Origin: H111-94 sp034436045
Lineage (GTDB): Bacteria; Chloroflexota; Ktedonobacteria; Ktedonobacterales; Ktedonobacteraceae
DNA length: 12,272 nucleotides
Assembly: GCA_034436045.1 (NCBI GenBank)
Contig: DAOTVZ010000298.1
Span: 1-12,272 of the forward strand
Direction of reading: 5' to 3'
The notes beneath the pieces are model-generated. The model searched no databases. It worked only from the letters and a program-made list of their open reading frames with translations, and had not been told where the DNA came from. Position 1 is the stretch's first letter. Each line of letters opens with the position of its first letter. This document shows positions 6,795-12,272 of this stretch, one piece after another. Both the position numbers and the translations under genes were made by a program.

Positions 6795-7715
6795 ATGCGC
6801 ATACTTGTAACTGGTGGAGCGGGCTTTATCGGTTCGCACATCGTCGATCAATGCGTTGCCGCCGGACATAGCGTAGCTGTGGTGGACAGTTTATGGAATG
6901 AAGGCGGCGGCAAACTCGCAAATCTGAATCCACAGGCACAATTCTATCGCGCGGATATTACCGACGAGGCCGGGTTGGCAAGCATCTTCGATGAGGTAAA
7001 GCCAGAGGTCGTCAGCCACCAGGCAGCGCAGCACAGCGTCGCCGTCTCCACGAAATATCCTATGCTCGATGCGCGTGTCAATGTGCTTGGTCTACTCAAC
7101 GTGTTGAGCAACTGCACGCGCGTGGGCACCCGTAAGATTATTTTTGCCTCGTCCGGTGCCACCTATGGTACTCCTGCCCGTTTGCCGATTGACGAAGAGG
7201 TAGTGCAGCGTCCTGAATCACCTTACGGCATTTCCAAGATGGTCGGGGAATACTACCTGCGCTACTGGCAGCAGGCCAATGGCCTGACCTATACCGCACT
7301 GCGCTATGGCAACGTCTACGGGCCGCGTCAGGACCCCAACGGCGAGGCGGGCGTCATAGCAATCTTTGCCAAACGTTTCCTCAATCATGAGGGGGTACGC
7401 ATCGACTGGGATGGCGAGCAGCGCAAGGATTACGTGTTTGTCGAGGATGTAGCACGAGCAAACCTGCTGGCGCTTGAACGAGGCGACAACGAGAGCTTCT
7501 GCATCGGCACGGGCCGTCCCGTCTCTGTCAACGAGATCTACGAAGAACTGGCACAGTTGACCGGCTACCGACCGGAGATTACGCGCGCACCCAGGCGTCC
7601 CGGCGATATCTACCTGTCCTATTTCAACTGTAGCAAGGCCGAGCGTCTCCTGGGCTGGCAGCCCAGCGTTAGCTTCGAGGATGGCGTCAAAGCCACGCTG
7701 GAATACTTCAAATAG
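6795..7715 (+). CDS. NAD-dependent epimerase/dehydratase (UDP-glucose 4-epimerase-like)
   Basis: This is an extended short-chain dehydrogenase acting on a nucleotide sugar. The NAD-binding motif TGGAGFIG lies at residues 6-13. The catalytic elements are Ser in ASSGATYG (119-120) and Tyr-Lys in YGISK (144-148). The GxVYGPRQDPNGEAGVIAIF and DYVFVEDVARA stretches are typical of the GalE/RfbB-like group. The length of 306 residues is usual. The substrate (UDP-glucose/galactose, UDP-glucuronate or other) cannot be told from sequence. GAGAGGG lies 11 nt before ATG 6795, and a strong promoter precedes it. The last 8 bp overlap the convergent sat stop region. It may feed cell-envelope polysaccharide synthesis, which is inference. 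Confidence 0.93.
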   Translation: MRILVTGGAGFIGSHIVDQCVAAGHSVAVVDSLWNEGGGKLANLNPQAQFYRADITDEAGLASIFDEVKPEVVSHQAAQHSVAVSTKYPMLDARVNVLGLLNVLSNCTRVGTRKIIFASSGATYGTPARLPIDEEVVQRPESPYGISKMVGEYYLRYWQQANGLTYTALRYGNVYGPRQDPNGEAGVIAIFAKRFLNHEGVRIDWDGEQRKDYVFVEDVARANLLALERGDNESFCIGTGRPVSVNEIYEELAQLTGYRPEITRAPRRPGDIYLSYFNCSKAERLLGWQPSVSFEDGVKATLEYFK

Positions 7716-8880
7716 AAGTTTTATTCTGGCGCATTGCTTCAATGAGGACTTTCGCCACCTCCGGGCGAGAAAACTCGCGTGGTGGAATCTCGCCCGCGCG
7801 TAGCATCTGGCGCACCTTTGTCCCGCTCAGCACCACATGCTGGTCGCTGTTATGTGGGCAGGTCTTGGTAGAGGCCATACTGTCACAGGCACGGCAGAAG
7901 AAGGTGTGGTCGAAGAACATGGGCGTGATACCTAGCTTAGCCGGGTCAAAGTTAGCGAAGATGTGATGAGCATCATAAGTACCGTAGTAGTTGCCGACAC
8001 CGGCATGGTCGCGGCCTACGATGAAGTGCGAGCAACCGTAGTTCTTGCGCATCAGCGCGTGGAAGACGGCTTCGCGCGGGCCGGCGTAGCGCATGGCGGC
8101 AGGCAGCACGCCCAGAATCACGCGCTCGCTCGGATAGTAGTTTTCCAGCAGCACCTCGTAGCAGCGCATGCGTACAGCGGCGGGGATGTCGTCGCCCTTC
8201 GTGTCACCGACCAGCGGGTGCAGGTAGAGGCCATCGACCGTCTCCAACGCGCATTTCTGGATGTATTCATGGGCGCGATGAACAGGGTTGCGCGTCTGGA
8301 AGGCGACAATACGCTTCCAACCACGCTCGGCGAACAACCGGCGCGACTGTGTGGGCGTGTAGCGATAAACAGCGAATTGTTGCGGCTGCAAGGCGATGAC
8401 ACGCACGGGGCCACCCAGCAGCACCTCGCCCTGCTGATACAGTACGCTGACACCCGGATGGGCCTCGTCTTCCGTGCGATAGACCTGACGTGCCTCAAGC
8501 TGCTTGTCGTAGCGATACTTTTCCTCGATGCTCAGCACAGCTTGTGGTTCGCCGTTACTGTTGACCAATGCTACCTGCTCACCCTCGCGCAATTGCGCTG
8601 CCTGTTCGGCGGAGACGGCCAGCGTAATCGGGATCGACCAGGGCAGGCCGCTGGCGAGATGCATCTGGTTGACAACACTAAGGTAGTCGTCGCGGCGCAT
8701 GAAGCCACGTAACGGGCTATACGCGCCGTTGGCCAGCATCTCCAGGTCGGCAAGCTGGCGCGAGCCAATGACAATCTGGGGAAGCGTCTGCGCGCGCTGC
8801 TGCAATTCGGCGCGTTCCGCTTCGTCGGCCATATTCAAGATCAGTTCGCCCCCATGCGGGGCAATCAGTCCATCTGTCAT
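7708..8880 (-). CDS. sat: Sulfate adenylyltransferase (ATP sulfurylase)
   Basis: This enzyme makes adenylyl sulfate (APS) and pyrophosphate from ATP and sulfate, the first step of sulfate activation. It is the single-subunit Sat type, not CysDN. The active-site motif QTRNPVHRAHE is at residues 195-205, GRDHAGVG binds the nucleotide, and a cysteine-rich stretch (CRACDSMASTKTCPH) fits the zinc site of bacterial Sat enzymes. The length is 390 residues, with no fused APS kinase domain. The start is ATG 8880, with AAGGA 7 nt upstream, 15 bp after cysC. It is the last gene of the minus-strand operon. Its stop region overlaps the convergent epimerase end by 8 bp, leaving no room for a terminator outside coding sequence. 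Confidence 0.97.
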   Translation of the reverse strand: MTDGLIAPHGGELILNMADEAERAELQQRAQTLPQIVIGSRQLADLEMLANGAYSPLRGFMRRDDYLSVVNQMHLASGLPWSIPITLAVSAEQAAQLREGEQVALVNSNGEPQAVLSIEEKYRYDKQLEARQVYRTEDEAHPGVSVLYQQGEVLLGGPVRVIALQPQQFAVYRYTPTQSRRLFAERGWKRIVAFQTRNPVHRAHEYIQKCALETVDGLYLHPLVGDTKGDDIPAAVRMRCYEVLLENYYPSERVILGVLPAAMRYAGPREAVFHALMRKNYGCSHFIVGRDHAGVGNYYGTYDAHHIFANFDPAKLGITPMFFDHTFFCRACDSMASTKTCPHNSDQHVVLSGTKVRQMLRAGEIPPREFSRPEVAKVLIEAMRQNKTSI

Positions 8881-8895
8881 GTTTCTATCCTTCTC

Positions 8896-9492
8896 TTAGA
8901 GATAGCCCAGCGCGGACAGGCGGTTCGTCACAATCACAGTTTCATCCTCTTCGGCTTCCTCCGGCTCCAGGTAGCCCAGTTCTACCAGTTTAGCGAAGAT
9001 GCGGTTGACGCTCTCTTCAACCGTCTCTTTGTCGGTTTCGATCACCAGTTCGGGATGCTCCGGCTCTTCATAGGGGTCATCGACGCCGGTAAAATTCTTG
9101 ATCTTGCCCTCATCGACCAGCTTGTAGAGACCCTTGACATCGCGCTGACGGCAAACCTCGATGGGACATTTGACATAGACCTCGACAAAGTTACCGATCT
9201 CCCGTCGTGCCCACGCGCGCGCCTCGCGGTAGGGCGAAATGGCCGCCGAGATACAGACTACGCCGTTGCGCGTGAGCAAGCTACATACGAAGGCGATACG
9301 TTTGATATTCGTATCGCGATCCTCGCGGCTAAAGCCCAGCCCTTTGCTGAGATGCGTGCGCACGATGTCGCCATCGAGGATCTCGACATTGCGACCGCGC
9401 GCACCCAGTCGCGCTCGCACCGCCTCGGAGAGCGTGCTTTTGCCCGCACCGGAGAGGCCAGTAAACCAGATGGTGAAGCCTGTTGTGTTCAT
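8896..9492 (-). CDS. cysC: Adenylyl-sulfate kinase (APS kinase)
   Basis: This enzyme phosphorylates APS at the 3' position to give PAPS, the donor for sulfate reduction or sulfation. The P-loop GLSGAGKST is near residues 12-20. DGDIVRTHLSKGLGFSREDRD and NIKRI form the APS site. PYREARAWAR, CPIEVCRQRDVKGLYK and the lid FTGVDDPYEEPEHPE follow in order. The core begins almost at Met1. About 25 extra C-terminal residues include an acidic linker (EPEEAEEDE) and end ...VIVTNRLSALGYL. ATG 9492 has AGGAG 10 nt upstream. The gene is 22 bp after the AlkP-family gene and 15 bp before sat, so the three are almost surely one transcript. Confidence 0.96.
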   Translation of the reverse strand: MNTTGFTIWFTGLSGAGKSTLSEAVRARLGARGRNVEILDGDIVRTHLSKGLGFSREDRDTNIKRIAFVCSLLTRNGVVCISAAISPYREARAWARREIGNFVEVYVKCPIEVCRQRDVKGLYKLVDEGKIKNFTGVDDPYEEPEHPELVIETDKETVEESVNRIFAKLVELGYLEPEEAEEDETVIVTNRLSALGYL

Positions 9493-9514
9493 CGAGGTGT
9501 ATCTCCTATCTAAG

Positions 9515-10915
9515 CTAGAAAATCTTGCCCTGCATATCGTTCGGTACGGGAACCCCCAGTTGCGTTAAAATGGTGGGAGCCATATCCATCAACTGCAAGC
9601 CGTGCAATTCGCGGCCTCCCCTATTCCCGGATGCAGCAGGATCGTGTTTGATGACAATGCCGAACTGAGCATGGTTGCAATCATCCGGCCCGGTATCATT
9701 GTCGAAAGTGTAGATGGAGTCATATCCCACGCTACCAACCGAACGCCAGAACAGGTCTCCAAAGTACACGATCAAATCGGGCGGTACGCCGTTGCACTCC
9801 CGGTAAATCTCCTGTGGCTTAAACACCTTTGTTCCGATGTTGACGCCCTGCGGATCGACGATGGCCTCGAATCTGGCCTTGAGTTCGTCGCGCAGCGCCT
9901 CTACCTCACCTGGCTTGACAATGCCCTGTGGCTCGCGGCCCTCGACATTGAGGAAGATACGCGCATAGTAGCCCCCATCGCCCCAGACCTTCGTCCGGCT
10001 CCAATCAATTTCGCACCTGTCGATGGGTGTGAGCGCGGTGGGTCGCGTCTTGAGAGTCAGATATCCTTCGCGCATCAGCCATTCATTAACGCAGATGCCG
10101 CCGTCCATTTTCTTCGCCCCATGATCAGAAACGATAAAAACGGTCGTTTCATTATCGACCAGTTTCAGAATCTGGCCGATCTCATCGTCGAGATAGCGGT
10201 AATAGTCGTAAATGCTACGGTTATAGACCGGGTGTACTTCGTACTTGCGATGAGTAGGATCGTGATATTTCCACATACCATGGTGGATGCGGTCGGTACC
10301 CATCTCTACAAACATGAAGAAATCCCAGTCCTTCTCCACCAGCCAGCGCTTAACCAGCTTGAAACGCTTCTCGGTCATAGCGTAAATCTGGCGCAGCAGA
10401 TAATCCTTATCGTTGGTGCGGAAATCTGGTACATCGACCAGATAATCGCCAACGATATCCTGAATCTCACTCATAGCTGTGGCGGGGAAAGTGTAGGGGC
10501 GCGCCGGATTGTTCGTCACCGGCGTCAGAAAACAACCGACCTGGATACCGTTCACCGGCCTGGGCGGATAGGTCTGTGGTACGCCAATAGTGATAACACG
10601 CTTGCCCGCGCGCGAAAGAATATCCCACACGCGATCAGCCTTGACTGCGGTGGCGTTTGCCAGCACGTGCTTGCTGTAGGAGTAATCGCCACGATTGCGG
10701 AAACCATAGAAACCGAGAGTGCCGGGGTCCTTGCTTGCCATCATGGAACTCCAGGCAGGAACCGTGATAGCAGGGATGCAGCTTTCCAGTCTTCCCCAGA
10801 CGCCATTGTCCATCACCTGACGAATATTCGGTAGTTCATCGCGCCATTGCTCAAAGACTAGTTCCGGCGGCGCGCAGTCCAGACCAATCACCAGGACTTT
10901 CTTTCTTCGACTCAT
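9515..10915 (-). CDS. AlkP-superfamily type I phosphodiesterase/phosphatase
   Basis: This is a metal-dependent phosphoesterase of the alkaline phosphatase superfamily (type I phosphodiesterase / nucleotide pyrophosphatase group), 466 residues. The visible metal ligands are D13 (GLDCAPP), the nucleophile T51 in PAITVPAWSS, D208 and H212 (TDRIHHGM), D264-H265 (VSDHGA), and a late histidine in CNHAQFG. The threonine argues for phosphoester substrates over a formylglycine sulfatase. There is no signal peptide (MSRRKKVLVIGLDC), so it is probably cytosolic. ATG 10915 has AGAAGG 10 nt upstream. It is the first gene of the operon with cysC and sat, driven by the promoter at 10960-10988. A role on a nucleotide made by the sulfate pathway (for example PAP or PAPS turnover) or on a sulfated/phosphorylated product is inference only. 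Confidence 0.9.
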   Translation of the reverse strand: MSRRKKVLVIGLDCAPPELVFEQWRDELPNIRQVMDNGVWGRLESCIPAITVPAWSSMMASKDPGTLGFYGFRNRGDYSYSKHVLANATAVKADRVWDILSRAGKRVITIGVPQTYPPRPVNGIQVGCFLTPVTNNPARPYTFPATAMSEIQDIVGDYLVDVPDFRTNDKDYLLRQIYAMTEKRFKLVKRWLVEKDWDFFMFVEMGTDRIHHGMWKYHDPTHRKYEVHPVYNRSIYDYYRYLDDEIGQILKLVDNETTVFIVSDHGAKKMDGGICVNEWLMREGYLTLKTRPTALTPIDRCEIDWSRTKVWGDGGYYARIFLNVEGREPQGIVKPGEVEALRDELKARFEAIVDPQGVNIGTKVFKPQEIYRECNGVPPDLIVYFGDLFWRSVGSVGYDSIYTFDNDTGPDDCNHAQFGIVIKHDPAASGNRGGRELHGLQLMDMAPTILTQLGVPVPNDMQGKIF

Positions 10916-10959
10916 ATACGACGTACCTTCTTCCTGCTACGAACCTTACGGTTTTTGTC

Positions 10960-10979
10960 ATTGTAACATATGTTGCAAT
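10960..10979. promoter_or_regulatory. 20-bp palindrome over the -10 box, candidate operator
   Basis: The plus-strand bases read ATTGTAACAT followed by ATGTTGCAAT. Nine of ten base pairs are symmetric; only 10964/10975 differ. The site covers the whole -10 box and most of the spacer of the sulfur-operon promoter, the usual place for a repressor. The regulator is not in the window and I cannot assign a family. Confidence 0.55.
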
Positions 10980-10988
10980 TACTGTGAA
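10960..10988 (-). promoter_or_regulatory. Promoter of the AlkP-cysC-sat operon
   Basis: On the minus strand, TTCACA (10983-10988) is followed after 17 bp by TACAAT (10960-10965), with TG one base before the -10 (extended -10). The start near 10953 leaves a leader of about 37 nt, too short for a riboswitch. Confidence 0.65.
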
Positions 10989-11295
10989 CACCCGGCGCAA
11001 TTACTCTGTTATTTTTCGCCTATCATCACCCCAAACGGGCTATAGCAGTGCCAAAAAAGCAACGGCTGTCACAATTCGGGTCTGCCTTTATGACAAGAAT
11101 GCACCCCCCGACCAACGCAGCAAATAGTTGAGCAGTTCACGGCGGGAATGTGGGTAGAGACATAGCGATCAATCACCAAATGAGGGTATAGTATAGATGG
11201 ATCAAGTGGCATAGCCTGGTAGCATGGATTGAGGCGGTAGAAGTGCCACAGTGATGAAGAAAAAAGTAGTACGACAATTAAAAGGAGTGGCGTCT
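10989..11295. other. Intergenic region upstream of the inositol synthase gene
   Basis: No gene is seen here. A TATAGT (11187-11192) resembles a -10 box but has no matching -35, so the ino1 promoter is not resolved. AAAGGAG (11281-11287) is the ribosome site for the next gene. I see no RNA gene or recognised riboswitch. Confidence 0.4.
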
Positions 11296-12272
11296 ATGCC
11301 AACGGGCAAAAAAGTACGTGTTGCCATTATCGGAGTAGGAAACTGCGCCAGTTCTCTGGTGCAGGGCGTCCACTACTACCGTGAGGCAAAAGCTGAGGAT
11401 TTCATCCCCGGTTTGATGCATGTTAATCTCGGCGGGTATCATATCAGTGATGTCGAGTTCACCGCCGCGTTCGATATTGATACCAACAAGGTGGGCAAGG
11501 ATCTCAGTGAGGCGATTTACACCAGCCCAAACAATACCTATCGCTTTGCGGATGTCCCCTTCCTCAACGCAAAGGTCTATCGTGGCATGACTCACGACGG
11601 CCTGGGCAAATACCTCTCACGGGTGATTACCAAAGCGCCCGGCTCGACCGCTGACATTGTGCATATTCTCAAGGATACCGGCACAGATGTTGTGATTAAC
11701 TATCTGCCCGTCGGCTCGGAAACGGCCACCAAATGGTACGTGGAGCAGGTGTTACAGGCAGGTGTCGGTTTCGTCAACTGCATACCGGTTTTCATCGCGC
11801 GCGAGCCATACTGGCAGCAGCGCTTCAAAGAGGCCAATGTGCCGATCATCGGCGATGACATCAAGAGCCAGGTAGGAGCAACGATTGTACATCGTGTGCT
11901 GGCGCGCCTGTTCCGCGAGCGTGGCGTCAAGCTGGAGCGCACCATGCAACTCAACGTTGGCGGCAACACGGATTTCTACAACATGCTGGAACGCGAGCGC
12001 CTGGAGTCCAAGAAGATCAGCAAAACTAATGCCGTCACCAGCCAGCTTGACTACGACCTGGGCGCGGAGAACGTCCACATCGGCCCCTCGGACTACGTGG
12101 CGTGGCTCACGGATCGCAAGTGGGCCTATATTCGCCTGGAAGGTCGCACCTTCGGCGACGTGCCACTCAACCTGGAACTCAAGCTAGAGGTATGGGATTC
12201 ACCGAACTCGGCAGGCGTGGTCATTGATGCCGTGCGCCTGGTCAAGCTGGCAATGGATCGCGGCATCAGCGG
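11296..12272 (+). CDS. ino1: Inositol-3-phosphate synthase, 3' part beyond window
   Basis: This enzyme converts glucose 6-phosphate to 1D-myo-inositol 3-phosphate with bound NAD. It is the first step to inositol lipids, inositol thiols or inositol-based solutes. The first 325 codons are present and the frame runs off the right edge; related prokaryotic proteins are about 360-440 residues. The Rossmann motif is VAIIGVGNCASS (residues 9-20). The core has VINYLPVGSE, the N220-centred NVGGNTDFYN and the lysine-rich catalytic stretch ESKKISKTNAVTSQL (about 237-251). The type is the short archaeal/actinobacterial one. Start: AAAGGAG is 8 nt before ATG 11296. An in-frame ATG at 11254 would add 14 residues (MKKKVVRQLKGVAS) but lacks a ribosome site. 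It is divergent from the AlkP-cysC-sat operon. Confidence 0.95.
   Translation, partial: MPTGKKVRVAIIGVGNCASSLVQGVHYYREAKAEDFIPGLMHVNLGGYHISDVEFTAAFDIDTNKVGKDLSEAIYTSPNNTYRFADVPFLNAKVYRGMTHDGLGKYLSRVITKAPGSTADIVHILKDTGTDVVINYLPVGSETATKWYVEQVLQAGVGFVNCIPVFIAREPYWQQRFKEANVPIIGDDIKSQVGATIVHRVLARLFRERGVKLERTMQLNVGGNTDFYNMLERERLESKKISKTNAVTSQLDYDLGAENVHIGPSDYVAWLTDRKWAYIRLEGRTFGDVPLNLELKLEVWDSPNSAGVVIDAVRLVKLAMDRGIS

Noticed and set aside
7708..7715. 8-bp overlap of convergent epimerase and sat ends as a special regulatory arrangement
   Set aside because: Short convergent overlaps are common in compact bacterial genomes; nothing else marks it out.
7963..8712. Plus-strand frame of 249 codons opposite sat
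   Set aside because: Antisense shadow of a well-conserved ATP sulfurylase.
8854..9513. Plus-strand frame of 219 codons opposite cysC
   Set aside because: Antisense shadow of APS kinase.
9602..10834. Open frame of 410 codons on the plus strand opposite the AlkP-family gene
   Set aside because: It is antisense to a clearly conserved enzyme with all metal ligands, shows no family resemblance, and is explained by the codon pattern of the real gene.

Overview
The window is a stretch of bacterial chromosome of moderate GC with ordinary housekeeping and accessory metabolism. There is no phage, transposase, CRISPR array, rRNA or tRNA that I can see. The gene mix is an actinobacterial/archaeal-type inositol-3-phosphate synthase, a class III-like PPK2, isocitrate lyase, a sat-cysC pair with an AlkP-superfamily enzyme, and a lone T2SSE_N domain protein. 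Together with the GC-rich palindromic repeat, this best fits a Chloroflexota lineage, perhaps Ktedonobacteria. That placement is inference from gene flavour and not a database result.

Layout, left to right. (1) The 5' part of a small receiver-like protein runs off the left edge on the minus strand, with its own TTGACA promoter. (2) A 28-bp-stem hairpin element separates it from a minus-strand isocitrate lyase (aceA). (3) Divergent from aceA is a plus-strand polyphosphate kinase 2. It ends in a perfect 10-bp-stem hairpin shared with the convergent minus-strand gene. (4) That convergent gene is a Y-family DNA polymerase homologue in which the catalytic acidic residues are replaced (ImuB-like). 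It has a strong promoter and a leader of about 245 nt containing several repeats. (5) Two plus-strand genes follow. One encodes an all-helical protein of unknown function. The other encodes a protein whose N-terminal part resembles a degenerate GGDEF domain and whose C-terminal part resembles the GspE/PilB N-terminal (T2SSE_N) domain. (6) A plus-strand NAD-dependent sugar epimerase has a near-consensus promoter. (7) A minus-strand operon reads AlkP-superfamily phosphodiesterase, then APS kinase (cysC), then ATP sulfurylase (sat). It is driven by one promoter whose -10 box lies inside a 20-bp near-perfect palindrome. (8) The 5' part of a plus-strand inositol-3-phosphate synthase runs off the right edge.

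Functionally, sat and cysC convert sulfate to PAPS. The AlkP-family enzyme made from the same transcript is an unassigned partner, and no PAPS reductase or sulfotransferase is in view. Three proteins look like degenerate versions of catalytic or signalling folds: the pseudo-receiver, the pseudo-polymerase and the pseudo-GGDEF. These, plus the palindromic operator, are the most interesting parts of the window.
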